Assembly: GCA_003021175.1 (NCBI GenBank)
Contig: PXQV01000001.1
Location: forward strand, 125,869-189,868
DNA: 64,000 nucleotides
Source of the DNA: Halobacteriales archaeon QH_7_66_36
GTDB lineage: Archaea > Halobacteriota > Halobacteria > Halobacteriales > Haloarculaceae
Reading direction: 5' to 3'
The position numbers were made by a program, and so were the translations under genes. Each line of letters starts with the position of its first letter. Positions within the stretch are counted from its first letter, which is position 1. Below the pieces are notes generated by a model. It was not told where the DNA came from. It made no database searches and worked only from the letters and a program-made list of their open reading frames with translations. Of the stretch, positions 51,927 through 60,663 are shown piece after piece.

Positions 51927-52330
51927 TCCTCGTCGAGCGAGTGCGGGTCGAGGCCGGGATCCTCGACGAACGGCGCGCCGATAGCGAGCACCGCGCCGCG
52001 GTCGTCACCGACGTAACGATGGCCGTGACCCGTCTCCGGGCCCGCGACCCAGAACGTCCCGGGGCCGACCTCGACGTACTCTTCGTCGCCCGACGGCCCG
52101 ATCTTCAGCGAGAACTCTCCCTCCAGCACGTAGTAGAGTTCCTCCTGTTCGGCGTGGGCGTGATAGCCGATCTCCTCGCCGGGTTCGAAGTACCATATCT
52201 TCACGCCCACTTCCTCCGTGCCGAGCGCCTCGTCGACCGCGCGGATGTTCAGGTTCGGCGGTATCTCTTCGATCTCCGAGAGGTCCGTCTCCTCGACCTC
52301 CCCCGTGTCGACGATCTCGTAACGTGGCAT
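51923..52330 (-). CDS. Cupin-domain protein
   Basis: Single cupin fold of 135 residues. Cupin motif 1 is GYHAHAEQEELYYVLEGEFSLKIG with two His, a Glu and the following Gly; motif 2 is AGPETGHGHRYVGDDRG with His, but the exact PxGxxHxxxN pattern is weak. Such proteins are sugar-phosphate isomerases, oxygenases or simple metal/sugar binders, so the activity is open. ATG 52330 (MPRYEIVDTGEVEETD) was chosen over an upstream GTG/ATG that extends 5 residues. It is followed by a convergent glutaredoxin-like gene. Confidence 0.88.
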   Translation of the reverse strand: MPRYEIVDTGEVEETDLSEIEEIPPNLNIRAVDEALGTEEVGVKIWYFEPGEEIGYHAHAEQEELYYVLEGEFSLKIGPSGDEEYVEVGPGTFWVAGPETGHGHRYVGDDRGAVLAIGAPFVEDPGLDPHSLDED

Positions 52331-52369
52331 GCGACCCGACACCACACCCCAACTGAACTAAAAGCTATC

Positions 52370-53128
52370 TCAGCCGTCGAGCACCGCACGGCGGAGCGCC
52401 GGCAGTGCCTCCGTCACGTCGGCGCGGATGTCGACCGCCGCTCGGTCCGCGACGTGCGTCTCGTCGAGATTCACGACGACGAGATCCGCACCGGTGTCGA
52501 CCGCCAACTCGGGGAGCGACGCGACGGGTTCGACCGTGAGCGAGGAGCCGGCGACGAGGAAGCAGTCGGCCGCGCGCGCCAGCGACCGCGCCTCGCTCAG
52601 TCCGTGCGCCGGCAGGCGCTCGCCGAACAGCACCACGTCCGGCTTCAACAGGCCGTCACAGCGGGGACACTGCGGTGCGCCGTCGACATCCCCCGGCCGG
52701 ACCGCGGCGTGGTGCGGGTCCGCGTCGAATCGGTCGCCGCAGTCCCGGCAGGCGACCCGACCGCCGTTGCCGTGGATCTCGATGACCTCCTCGCTGCCGG
52801 CGTCCGCGTGGACGCCGTCGACGTTCTGTGTCACGATGCGGTCGAGCGCGCCCGCGTCTTCCAGCGCCGCGAGCGCTTCGTGCGCGGCGTTCGGCTCGGG
52901 ACCGTCGTAGACTTCTGCCACGAGCGCGGCGCGGTCCCGCCAGAAGCCGTCCGGGTCGGACCTGAACCGCTGGATGTGGAAGTCGTTCGGGTCGTAGCGG
53001 TCCCAGATGCCGCCGTCGCTCCGGAAGTCGGGAATTCCCGAGGCCGTCGACACCCCGGCCCCTGTGAGCGCGACCGCGGTGTCGGCCTCGCGGAGCAGGT
53101 CTGCGGCACGCTCGATGTCCTCGTCCAT
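52370..53128 (-). CDS. NAD-dependent protein deacylase (sirtuin, CobB/Sir2)
   Basis: Removes acetyl or other acyl groups from lysines using NAD. The 252 residues have GAGVSTASGIPDFRS for NAD, TQNVDGVHADAG with IEIHGNG (catalytic His), two zinc pairs (CRDCGD and CPRCDG), LKPDVVLFGE, and VAGSSLTVEPVASLP. The ATG at 53128 (MDEDIERAADLLREADTAVAL) is the family start. An in-frame extension further upstream would translate a hairpin repeat and is rejected. Its promoter may lie at the edge of the repeat element (GGCTTTTGTCC about 25 bp upstream). Confidence 0.95.
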   Translation of the reverse strand: MDEDIERAADLLREADTAVALTGAGVSTASGIPDFRSDGGIWDRYDPNDFHIQRFRSDPDGFWRDRAALVAEVYDGPEPNAAHEALAALEDAGALDRIVTQNVDGVHADAGSEEVIEIHGNGGRVACRDCGDRFDADPHHAAVRPGDVDGAPQCPRCDGLLKPDVVLFGERLPAHGLSEARSLARAADCFLVAGSSLTVEPVASLPELAVDTGADLVVVNLDETHVADRAAVDIRADVTEALPALRRAVLDG

Positions 53129-53164
53129 GAGCGCGATACAGGCTCGTCGGACAAAAGCCTCGGA

Positions 53165-53398
53165 AGCAATCACCCACAGCATCCGCGAGCGAGTGAAACG
53201 AGCGAGCGGTTTGGTTCGAGAGACGCCGTCGGCGTCTCTCGTCGTGACGAAAATCGTAGATTTTCGAACACACCGGGCCCGAACGGAGTGAGGGCTCGGG
53301 ACCAAGGGCCGACCATCGGGAGGCCCGCCGTGTCTTTTTGATGCAGATTTTTGCCCGACCGAGCGCGCCTGCGGCGCGCGAGGGAGGTGCAAAAAGGT
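53165..53398. repeat. Multi-hairpin intergenic repeat element (copy D)
   Basis: Fills the gap between the sirtuin start and the acyl-CoA dehydrogenase stop. From left to right: GCATCCGCGAGCGAGTGA, the perfect stem CGAGAGACGCCG/CGGCGTCTCTCG, the stem CGAAAATC/GATTTTCG, CCGGGCCCG/GGGCTCGG, a segment TTTTTGATGCAGATTTTTGC, then GCGCGCCTGCGGCGCGC, and GGTGCAAAAAGG. The opening is shared with 37138-37232. It has no convincing gene; the long open frame across it is a composition effect. Confidence 0.7.
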
Positions 53399-53399
53399 G

Positions 53400-54662
53400 C
53401 TAGAACGTCGGGAGGTTCTCCAGCTCGTCGGGGTTCTCGGCGTCCTCGAAGGCGTGGCGGGCGATGACGCGCTTGTGGACCTCGTCGGCCCCGTCGACGA
53501 TGCGGAACGCGCGCACGGACTCGTGGAAGTCGGCGAGCGGGAGATGCCGGGAAATGCCGGAGCCGCCGGTACACTGGATGGCGAGGTCGATGGCCTCCTG
53601 TGTCGTGTTGGCGGCGAACACCTTGCTCATCGAGACGGGGATGCGCGCCTCCCTCTCGGAGGCGATCTGGCGGGCGGCGTGGCGCACCATCGTCCGGACG
53701 GCGTGGAGCCGCGTCTCCATCCCCGCGATGTCGAACCGCTGTGACTGCTTCTCCGAGAGCTTCGAGTCGAACGCCTCGCGGTCGTGCATGTACGCCTTCG
53801 CGACGTTGAGCGCGCGGGTCGCCATCCCGGTGTAGCGCATACAGTGGGTGAGGCGGGCGGGGCTGAGCCGTTCCTGCGCGTGAGTGAATCCTTCGTTCAG
53901 TTCGCCGAGCAGGTTCTCTTCGGGGATGCGAACGTTGTCGTACCGGATCTCCGCGTGGCTGCTGTGGACGACCGACGGGCCGAGATGCGGCGTCGGCTCG
54001 ACGATTTCGACGCCGGGGTTGTCGGCGTCGACGAGGAACAGCGACGTGCCGTTGTACGGGTGGGCGTCGGGGTCGGTGCGGGCCATGACGATGAGGAAGT
54101 CCGCCTCGTCGCCCTGCGTCGTCCACCACTTGTGGCCGTCGATGACCCACTCGTCGCCGTTCTGCGTGGCCTCCGGCCGCGCAGAGCCCGCCGAGCTTTG
54201 CTCGGCTCTGTCCTTCTCGGCGCGGGTCTGCATCATCTTCGGGTCCGACCCCGCGCCCGAGCGCGGTTCCGTCATCGAGAAGCCGGAGGAGATGTCGCCG
54301 GCCACCAGCGGTTCGAGATACTCCTCCTTCTGCCACTCCGTGCCGACGAGTTCGATGGTGTGCATGTTCCCCTCGTCGGGGGCGTCGACGCGCATCGCGG
54401 TCGCGCCGAGCAGCGAGCGGCCGGCTTCCTCGAACAGCGGGAGCACGTCGTCGAAGTCGTAGCCACCCCCGCCGTGTTCTGCGCCGATCTGCGGACAGTA
54501 GATGCCGCGCTCGCGCGCCTCGTCGCGTAGCTCCGCGATGACGCCCTCGGGAACCGGCCCGTCGCCGAGATACTCGCGCTCGGTCGGGATGACGCGCTCG
54601 TTCATGAACTCGCGGGCCTCAGCCGCGAGTTCCTGTGCCTGCTCGGAGTCGTGATACTCCAT
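53400..54662 (-). CDS. Acyl-CoA dehydrogenase with a short hairpin-encoded insertion
   Basis: FAD-dependent alpha,beta-dehydrogenase of acyl-CoA, 420 residues. Motifs: GFSMTEPRSGAGSDPKMMQT, VIDGHKWWTTQGDEADFLIVMARTD, SHAEIRYDNVRIPEENLLG, and QCTGGSGISRHLPLADFHESVRAFRIVDGADEVHKRVIAR at the C-terminus. Between MMQTRAEKD and EWVIDGHKWW about 15 extra residues (RAEQSSAGSARPEATQNG region) interrupt a loop that is normally shorter; the DNA there holds a perfect 7-bp hairpin (54190-54206). The start MEYHDSEQAQ at 54662 is favoured. It is divergent from an APH-type kinase gene, resembling split ACAD10/11. Confidence 0.93.
   Translation of the reverse strand: MEYHDSEQAQELAAEAREFMNERVIPTEREYLGDGPVPEGVIAELRDEARERGIYCPQIGAEHGGGGYDFDDVLPLFEEAGRSLLGATAMRVDAPDEGNMHTIELVGTEWQKEEYLEPLVAGDISSGFSMTEPRSGAGSDPKMMQTRAEKDRAEQSSAGSARPEATQNGDEWVIDGHKWWTTQGDEADFLIVMARTDPDAHPYNGTSLFLVDADNPGVEIVEPTPHLGPSVVHSSHAEIRYDNVRIPEENLLGELNEGFTHAQERLSPARLTHCMRYTGMATRALNVAKAYMHDREAFDSKLSEKQSQRFDIAGMETRLHAVRTMVRHAARQIASEREARIPVSMSKVFAANTTQEAIDLAIQCTGGSGISRHLPLADFHESVRAFRIVDGADEVHKRVIARHAFEDAENPDELENLPTF
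54190..54206. repeat. Small hairpin inside the acyl-CoA dehydrogenase gene
   Basis: GCCGAGC (54190-54196), TTT, GCTCGGC (54200-54206): perfect arms, with a further partial match outwards (AGAGCC/GGCTCT). It coincides with the extra residues in the protein, so a small mobile hairpin may have inserted in frame into the loop. Confidence 0.6.
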
Positions 54663-54785
54663 ACTCACCCCTTCGGGCACACCATTGTAAAACAATCGAC
54701 CGGATAGCAACCGTAATTCGACGCCAATGACTAAGTGTTCGTACCTCGGACAGAATGTATAGCTAACAATGTTAGTGGAGGCAGC

Positions 54786-55865
54786 ATGACCAGCGACGAG
54801 GCGTACTTTCGTCGCATCGTCGATGAGGACCGGTTAGCGGACTATCTGGCGGCGGAACTCGGTCCGGTCGACGAGTACGATGTCCGCCATCATCAGGAGG
54901 GCCATTCGAACGAGACGCTGTTCGTCACGTGGGGCGACGCGGAACTCGTCGTTCGCCGCCCCCCGCCGGGCGAGACGGCCGACAAGGCACACGACGTGCT
55001 CCGGGAGTATCGCGTCGTCCACGCCCTCCAGGACACCGAGGTTCGCGTCCCCGAGACGGTGCTGGCCTGTGACGACCACGCCGTCCTCGGCTCTGACTTC
55101 TACGTCATGCGCCGCGAGGAGGGCGACGTGCTCCGCTACGACGAGCCCGACCGGTTCGCCACGCCGGCGAAGCGCGAGCGGATCGGCTACGAACTCGTCG
55201 AGAACCTCGCGCGCGTCCACGAGGTGAATTACGACGCCGTCGGGCTGGAACACGGCGACTTCGGCTATCCGCCGGGCTTCACGGAGCGGCAGGTGGAGCG
55301 GTGGACCGAACAGATCGAGTGGGGCTTCGAGGTCACCACCGAGGAGCGCGAGGTGCCGGAGCTGTACGACGTGATGGAGTGGCTGCGGGACAACGTGCCC
55401 GAGGATCCGCCGGCCACGCTCGTCCACGGCGACTACAAGCTCGACAACGTGATGTACGGCCCCGGCGAGCGGCCGGAGATCGCCGCGCTCTTCGACTGGG
55501 AGATGTCCACGCTCGGCGACCCGTTCACCGATCTCGGCTGGATGCTGCTCTACTGGCACGACGCGAAGGACCCCGAACGGATGGATGCCACCGAGACGCT
55601 ATCGAAGACGTTCACGACTCGCGAGGGGTATCCGATGCGGCAGGAACTGGTCGCCCGCTACGAGGAACTGACCGGCTTCAGCTACGACAACGACCGCTTC
55701 TACCGTGCGCTCGCCGCGTACAAGCTCGCCGGTCTCGGCGAGATGTTCTTCCGCCGCCACTTGGAGGGGAACAGCGACGACGACATGTATCCCCAGATGC
55801 GCGAGGGTGTCCCCCTGCTCGCGGAGCGCGCGCTCCGCATCATCAACGGCGGAGAGCCGCTGTAG
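54786..55865 (+). CDS. Phosphotransferase family protein (ACAD11-type APH kinase)
   Basis: A 359-residue APH-fold kinase. The N-lobe carries NETLFVTWGDAELVVRRPPP; the catalytic loop is LVHGDYKLDNVMY with Asp; the metal segment is LFDWEMSTLGDPFTDLGWMLLYW. The whole matches ACAD10/11-like kinases, which phosphorylate 4-hydroxyacyl-CoA so that it can be routed to beta-oxidation. Being next to and divergent from an acyl-CoA dehydrogenase supports that role. ATG 54786 (MTSDEAY) was chosen. A paralogue, more distant in sequence, is at 32908-33993. Not an antibiotic-resistance gene by context. Confidence 0.9.
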   Translation: MTSDEAYFRRIVDEDRLADYLAAELGPVDEYDVRHHQEGHSNETLFVTWGDAELVVRRPPPGETADKAHDVLREYRVVHALQDTEVRVPETVLACDDHAVLGSDFYVMRREEGDVLRYDEPDRFATPAKRERIGYELVENLARVHEVNYDAVGLEHGDFGYPPGFTERQVERWTEQIEWGFEVTTEEREVPELYDVMEWLRDNVPEDPPATLVHGDYKLDNVMYGPGERPEIAALFDWEMSTLGDPFTDLGWMLLYWHDAKDPERMDATETLSKTFTTREGYPMRQELVARYEELTGFSYDNDRFYRALAAYKLAGLGEMFFRRHLEGNSDDDMYPQMREGVPLLAERALRIINGGEPL

Positions 55866-55958
55866 ATTCTCGCCGGGGACGATTCGTCGCCGTCCCGCGT
55901 CTCGCCGTGACCTGCCGCGGGGCGAAGCTTTTCCCGTCGGCTGGCGGACCCGCCACGC

Positions 55959-56966
55959 ATGCGCGTCGCAGCCTTCAGCGAACTCGTCGGCCCGCCGGAG
56001 GGCGTGGAGCTACTCGAACAGGACGACCCGACGCCCGACGCGGGCGAGGCCATCATCGACGTGGAAGCCTGCTCGCTCAACCGCCACGACCTCTGGATAC
56101 TGCAGGGCCACAGCGCGATGATCGAGGGGGACGAACTCCCGTTCGTCTCGGGGCTCGACCCCGCAGGCGTAGTGCGGGAGGCTTCCGCCGACGCGCACGT
56201 GAGCGAGGGTGATCGCGTCCTCCTGTGTGCCAATCAGGCCTGTGGCGTCTGTGACCGCTGTCGCGAGGGACCGGAGAACCACTGCGAGTCGTTCTCGCTG
56301 TATCACGGCGGCTTCGCGGAGCAGGCGGCGGTCGCGGCCGACCGACTCGTCCCGCTGCCGGACGCGCTCTCCTTCGCCGAGGCGACGGCCCTACCGACGG
56401 CGTATCTCACCGCGTGGCACATGCTGAAGAAGGCCGACGTGACCGCCGGCGACCGGGTGTTCATTCCCGGAGCGACTGGTGGTGTCGGCCTCGCGGGCGT
56501 GCAGTTGGCCGGCGTGCTCGGCGCGACCAGCGTCGGAACGACGACCTCCGAGTCGAAGGCCGAACGTCTCCGCGACTTCGCGGACGAGGTCGTCGTCGGG
56601 CGCGACCCCGCTGATCTCGTCGCCGGGGCGGGCGAGAACAGCGCCGACGCCGCGCTCAATCACCTCTCCGGCGAATTCACGAACGTCTGCGGACGCGTCA
56701 TGCGAACCGGTGGGACGCAGATCGTCTGTGGCCGCACAGCCGGCGAGTCGCTCGATCAGTTGTCAGCGCCGTTTTTCCTCTCCCAGCAGGAGATACTCGG
56801 GAGCACGATGGGGACCCAGCCCGAGCTGGCACGGCTCGTCGACCTCGCGGCCGAAGGGGCATTCGACCCCGTCGTCGACCGGACGTACGCGCTCGACGCG
56901 ACCGGCGAGGCGTTCGCCGACATGGAGACGCGCGACGCGTTCGGAAAGCTCGTCGTCACCCCATAG
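55959..56966 (+). CDS. Zinc-dependent alcohol dehydrogenase/quinone oxidoreductase (MDR family)
   Basis: Medium-chain dehydrogenase of 335 residues. The N-terminal GroES-like domain has SLNRHDLWILQG and GLDPAGVV; the structural zinc lobe is CANQACGVCDRCREGPENHC. The Rossmann domain has IPGATGGVGLAGVQLAG and the TTTSESKAERL loop. The catalytic zinc Cys of classical ADHs is not evident at the N-terminal position (NRHD instead of the Cys motif), so it looks closer to quinone oxidoreductases that kept the structural zinc. NADPH is likely from SESK. The substrate is unknown. Confidence 0.9.
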   Translation: MRVAAFSELVGPPEGVELLEQDDPTPDAGEAIIDVEACSLNRHDLWILQGHSAMIEGDELPFVSGLDPAGVVREASADAHVSEGDRVLLCANQACGVCDRCREGPENHCESFSLYHGGFAEQAAVAADRLVPLPDALSFAEATALPTAYLTAWHMLKKADVTAGDRVFIPGATGGVGLAGVQLAGVLGATSVGTTTSESKAERLRDFADEVVVGRDPADLVAGAGENSADAALNHLSGEFTNVCGRVMRTGGTQIVCGRTAGESLDQLSAPFFLSQQEILGSTMGTQPELARLVDLAAEGAFDPVVDRTYALDATGEAFADMETRDAFGKLVVTP

Positions 56967-56996
56967 TAGTAAAGGCGGGGCCACACACGACTCGGT

Positions 56997-58619
56997 ATGG
57001 AACCCGTCGCGACAGCGTCGCGGGCGTTGCTCCTCGCGGGGGCAATCGTCTCGGTTGTCGTCTTGATCGCGCTCGTCCGTCCCGGCGGTCGGTGGGGGCG
57101 ACGGCTCCGGCGTCGGCTCCTGCTCGGCGTCCCGTGGGGAACGCTCCTGACGGTCGCGCTCGTCGTCGGCTTCTATCTGTTCGTGCAGGGGGGACTCGAC
57201 AGCTGGTATCGGCCGGTCGTCATCCCGTTTCGCGCGTGGTCGTACTTCTATCCGCTCGGCGTGCTCACGGCGGGGCTGGCCCACTCCGGGCCGGGGCATC
57301 TGACGGGGAACGTCCTCGGGACGCTCGTGTTCGGGAGCCTCGCGGAGTACGCGTGGAGTCACTTCTCGACGGAGCGTGGCACGCAGTCGTTTACCTCGCT
57401 CCGGACGAATCCGTTCGCTCGCGTGCTCGCCGTTCCCGCCGCCGCCGTCGCGCTCGCGGTGCTGACGAGCGCGTTCGCGCTGGGGCCCGTCGTCGGCTTC
57501 TCCGGCGTCGTATTCGCCCTCGCCGGCGTGGCCGTCGTCCGGTATCCGGTGACCACGGTCGTCCTGCTCGCGATCAGCGACGTCGTCGGGCTCGTGTTCC
57601 GGTCGCTCCGCAATCCCGTCATCGAGGCGTCCGGCTCCGTCGGCTACTCGACGCCGTGGTGGTCGAACATCGCGATTCAGGGGCACGCGCTCGGTGTCCT
57701 CGCAGGGTTCGCCACTGCCGTCGTCCTCTTTCGCGCTCGCGGGGCGTTGCCGTCGCCGAGCCGGGTCTGGCTCGGCGTCGCCGCCTACGCCGTCTCACGG
57801 GGGCTGTGGGCCGTCTATCTCTTCGAGGGCGGCGACAGCTTCGTCCTCTATCGGGCCGCGGGGCTCGGACTCGTGTTCCTGCTCGCGGCGCTCGTGACGG
57901 TCGCCGCAGCGGCATCGCCCCGCGCGCTGGTCGCGCGCATCGACCTCTCGCGCCGTGAGGCGGCCGTCGGCCTGCTCGTGGCCGTCTTCCTCGCGGTCGC
58001 GGCCGTCGCCGTGCCGTACAATCTCTTACTCGTCGGCGACACCGCTCCCGAGACGGGGAGCGTCGAGGTGCACGATTACACCGTGTTCTACGCGGAGGAC
58101 GTACAGGACGAGTACGTCGCGGCCTACGACCTCCCCTTCTACAACGCCTCCGGCGTGACGACGAGCGGCGTCGTCGTCGCCAGTGCCGACCGACAGGTGT
58201 GGTGGACAGTCGCGCCGACGGACCGACTCGCGTTCGCCGGCGAGCAGCGCGTCCGTCTCGGCGGCGTCGGGTGGCGGAGCACCGTCGTCGCGAACCGGAC
58301 CGGCTGGAACGTCGTCGGCAACGGCACCGTCTACGCGGTTCGGCTACGCCACGACGGGAACGAGACGCTCGCGTACACCGCCGGCTCGGCTCGCGCCGAG
58401 CCAACTATCGCCGGTCGGAACGTCACGCTGTCCACGACTGCCGGCTACTTCACCGTCGCCGTCTCACGTGACAACGAGACGCTCGACCGTGCGCCGATTC
58501 CGGCGCGAAACGAGACGGTGACGATCGGCGGCATCGAACTGCAAAACGAGGACGGACGGCTGTTCGCGGTGCGCAACGGAACCCGGGTCCGAGTCGCGAA
58601 GCGGGAGTCCTATCGCTGA
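56997..58619 (+). CDS. Rhomboid-family intramembrane serine protease with C-terminal exported domain
   Basis: A 540-residue membrane protein. About seven hydrophobic segments lie in the first 345 residues. The rhomboid active site is complete: HSGPGHLTGNVLGTLVFG in the region before TM4, the nucleophile Ser169 in VVGFSGVVFALAG, and His230 in IQGHALGVLAGF. After a last helix ending near residue 345, the remaining about 195 residues form an extracytoplasmic beta-rich domain with several NxT/NxS sequons. Haloarchaeal rhomboids act in membrane quality control or surface-protein maturation; the target here is unknown. 3' end overlaps the convergent methyltransferase by 10 bp. Confidence 0.93.
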   Translation: MEPVATASRALLLAGAIVSVVVLIALVRPGGRWGRRLRRRLLLGVPWGTLLTVALVVGFYLFVQGGLDSWYRPVVIPFRAWSYFYPLGVLTAGLAHSGPGHLTGNVLGTLVFGSLAEYAWSHFSTERGTQSFTSLRTNPFARVLAVPAAAVALAVLTSAFALGPVVGFSGVVFALAGVAVVRYPVTTVVLLAISDVVGLVFRSLRNPVIEASGSVGYSTPWWSNIAIQGHALGVLAGFATAVVLFRARGALPSPSRVWLGVAAYAVSRGLWAVYLFEGGDSFVLYRAAGLGLVFLLAALVTVAAAASPRALVARIDLSRREAAVGLLVAVFLAVAAVAVPYNLLLVGDTAPETGSVEVHDYTVFYAEDVQDEYVAAYDLPFYNASGVTTSGVVVASADRQVWWTVAPTDRLAFAGEQRVRLGGVGWRSTVVANRTGWNVVGNGTVYAVRLRHDGNETLAYTAGSARAEPTIAGRNVTLSTTAGYFTVAVSRDNETLDRAPIPARNETVTIGGIELQNEDGRLFAVRNGTRVRVAKRESYR

Positions 58620-59236
58620 TCCCAGACGGTGCGAAACACCTCGACGTCGACCGTCTGCGCCTCGTTGTCGTGGTGGTCGAACTGCCGGGGGAGATCGAAC
58701 TCCGCGGCGAAGGCGTGCGTCACCTCGCCGCCGGCGTCGGCGGCGAACGACTCCGCGAAGTCGCGACTCCCCTCGTTGTGGACGGAGTACGAGACGCGCG
58801 CAATCTCGGCCGCGGTGTCGAGGAACGCCCGGTCGGCGTGCTCGTTGCCGTCCTGCGCACCGAAGGGGGGATTCATGAGAACGGTCGCGTCGTCGAGGGC
58901 GAGCGGCAGGTCGGTGGCGTCGCCGCGTACCCAGTCGACATCCGCGCGAGCGGCGACCCGCCGCTCGTTCTCGCCGGCAGTGGCGAGCGGCGCGGGGTCG
59001 ATTTCGACGCCTACGACTCGGTTCGGTCCGCGGAGCGCGGCCCCGAGCGCGAGCATCCCCGTGCCACAACCCAGATCGACGACCGTGCTGTCCTCGATGT
59101 CGTCGTTCAGGTCGGCGACGTGGACGATGTGCGCCGCGAGGCCCGGCGGCGTGTTGTACTGTTCGAGCGGCGCACGTGGCTCCTCGAAGCCGGCGACGAC
59201 GCCCAACTCCCCCGCGAGGCGACGGCGAGATGTCAC
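58610..59236 (-). CDS. METTL5-like RNA N6-adenine methyltransferase
   Basis: SAM-dependent methyltransferase of 208 residues. The order is LEQYNTPPGLAAHIVHVAD, motif I VVDLGCGTGMLALGAAL, an acidic turn GVEIDP, and the catalytic NPPFG (MNPPFGAQDGNEHADRAFLD), which defines N6-adenine methylation. The arrangement matches METTL5/archaeal homologues that methylate small-subunit rRNA. rRNA methylation is inferred from the family. ATG 59236 precedes the conserved region by only a few residues. It converges on the rhomboid gene. Confidence 0.92.
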   Translation of the reverse strand: MTSRRRLAGELGVVAGFEEPRAPLEQYNTPPGLAAHIVHVADLNDDIEDSTVVDLGCGTGMLALGAALRGPNRVVGVEIDPAPLATAGENERRVAARADVDWVRGDATDLPLALDDATVLMNPPFGAQDGNEHADRAFLDTAAEIARVSYSVHNEGSRDFAESFAADAGGEVTHAFAAEFDLPRQFDHHDNEAQTVDVEVFRTVWDQR

Positions 59237-59399
59237 GCGACGCCACCACCCTCGAACGCTGCCACGATCACACTCTGGATACCCAAGGCGAATACTAATA
59301 TATTTTCGTATGCGTGATAAGAATCAGACGGCCGACCGTCGTCTCGGTAGAACCGCGCGCCGGCGGGAGCATTAAGACCGGTCGCGGGGAAGGAGTTGT

Positions 59400-59585
59400 A
59401 TGGACTGTCCGCGGTGTGGAGAGTCGCTCGTCGTCTACGCGTCAGACGACCAGCGCGCGCTGCGGTGTGACGCCTGCGGCTACGCGGGGATCAAGGTGGA
59501 TCACAGCGTTGAGCGTCGCGACGGGGAGACGTGGGCGGAGGCGCTCCGGCGGTTCGCCGCGGCGCAGGGAGCCGACGGCGAGTAG
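59400..59585 (+). CDS. Small haloarchaeal zinc-ribbon protein
   Basis: A 61-residue protein with a CPRCG knuckle at residue 3 and CDACGY at about 23-26, an archetypal zinc ribbon, then an amphipathic helix ETWAEALRRFAAAQ. A TATA-like CATTAAGACC lies about 25 bp before the ATG, so it is leaderless. Its 3' end abuts the convergent actin-like gene (stop at 59587) with one base between. Function unknown; zinc ribbons of this size often act in transcription or RNA binding. Confidence 0.85.
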   Translation: MDCPRCGESLVVYASDDQRALRCDACGYAGIKVDHSVERRDGETWAEALRRFAAAQGADGE

Positions 59586-59586
59586 C

Positions 59587-60606
59587 TCAGTCCTCGGCCT
59601 CGGCGCTGGCGTCCGACTCCGCCTGCTGGCCCTCCTCGGAGCGGGCGGCGACGAGCGCGCCACGCGCCACGGAGTAGAGCGGGTCGTCGACCTTCGAGAC
59701 GCTGGAGATGTTGAACGGGATGTCCGCCTGTTCGAACCGCTCCTCGAACAGTCCCTCGAAGCCGGTCGGGGAGGCGGTGCCGCCGGTGACGACGACGGGC
59801 ACGTCGAGACCCTCCTCGACGTCCTCCTCGTTGACCTCCTCGCTGATCTTCGAGATGACGTAATCGAGCAGGTTGTCGTAGTAGATGGAGAGTGCGCCCT
59901 CGACGCCGCCGGCGTCGGTGGTGAAGTCGAGGCGGAAGTCGTCTTCCTTGATCGAGGTGACCTTGTCGACGGTTTCGCCGGTGGCGGTCGCGGTCTGACT
60001 GTCCACCCAGTCGCCGCCGCGAGCGACGGAGAACGTCATCACGGGCACCGCGTAGTAGGAGAGACAGACGTTCGTCATCCCGGCACCGAAGGAGATGCCG
60101 AGGCCGGTGAAGTTCGAGTCGGCGAGTTCCGAGTAGATGACGGCCATCCCCTCGTTGATCGGCTCGGGGTCGTAGCCCATGTCGCTCAGGAACGACTCCA
60201 GCGTCTTCTGGTGGTACAGCGTCGAGAGGTCGGAGTCGATGGGGTCGGCGGGCGTGGAGTAGTAGACGCGCTCGCCCGCCGGTTCCGGCTCGCCGAGCAC
60301 CTGCTCGATAATGAGTTTGATCATCGGGATGGCCGACTGTTCCTCTGAGGAGAGGATACCCTGCTTCATCGGTCGGCGCGTCTCCTGATTGAAGATGTTC
60401 GCGAAGTTGAGCGCGTCGTCGCCGACGACGTACACCTGATCACCCTTCCGGATGTGGAGGACATCCGACCGCGAGAGCATCTGCTCTGCCATGTCGGAGT
60501 AGTCGATTTCGACGAAGGAGTTCCGCTGCTGTACGAACAGCGTGTCCGACCCCTCCTGCTTGGCCGACACGATGTTCATCGTACCGATGTCGATGCCGCG
60601 TGCCAT
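59587..60606 (-). CDS. Salactin-type actin-like ATPase
   Basis: An actin/Hsp70/ParM-superfamily protein of 339 residues. Phosphate-1 is [14 protein letters not shown], phosphate-2 [15 protein letters not shown], and the adenosine motif [17 protein letters not shown]. The pattern and length agree with the haloarchaeal actin homologue known as salactin, which forms dynamically unstable filaments and affects chromosome distribution in Halobacterium salinarum. The identification rests on recollected family features. The acidic C-terminal tail ([16 protein letters not shown]) is disordered. A GATTTAATACC box about 26 bp before the ATG gives it its own leaderless promoter, downstream of the membrane protein gene. 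Confidence 0.85.
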   Translation of the reverse strand: MARGIDIGTMNIVSAKQEGSDTLFVQQRNSFVEIDYSDMAEQMLSRSDVLHIRKGDQVYVVGDDALNFANIFNQETRRPMKQGILSSEEQSAIPMIKLIIEQVLGEPEPAGERVYYSTPADPIDSDLSTLYHQKTLESFLSDMGYDPEPINEGMAVIYSELADSNFTGLGISFGAGMTNVCLSYYAVPVMTFSVARGGDWVDSQTATATGETVDKVTSIKEDDFRLDFTTDAGGVEGALSIYYDNLLDYVISKISEEVNEEDVEEGLDVPVVVTGGTASPTGFEGLFEERFEQADIPFNISSVSKVDDPLYSVARGALVAARSEEGQQAESDASAEAED

Positions 60607-60663
60607 ACTCCGAGGCGGGGGGCGCAGGTATTAAATCCACCTCACCGTGGCGTCCGTCGGGCG

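Noticed and set aside
52370-53392. Extended sirtuin of about 340 residues
   Set aside because: The extra N-terminus is a translation of the hairpin repeat at 53165-53398; the family start is at 53128.
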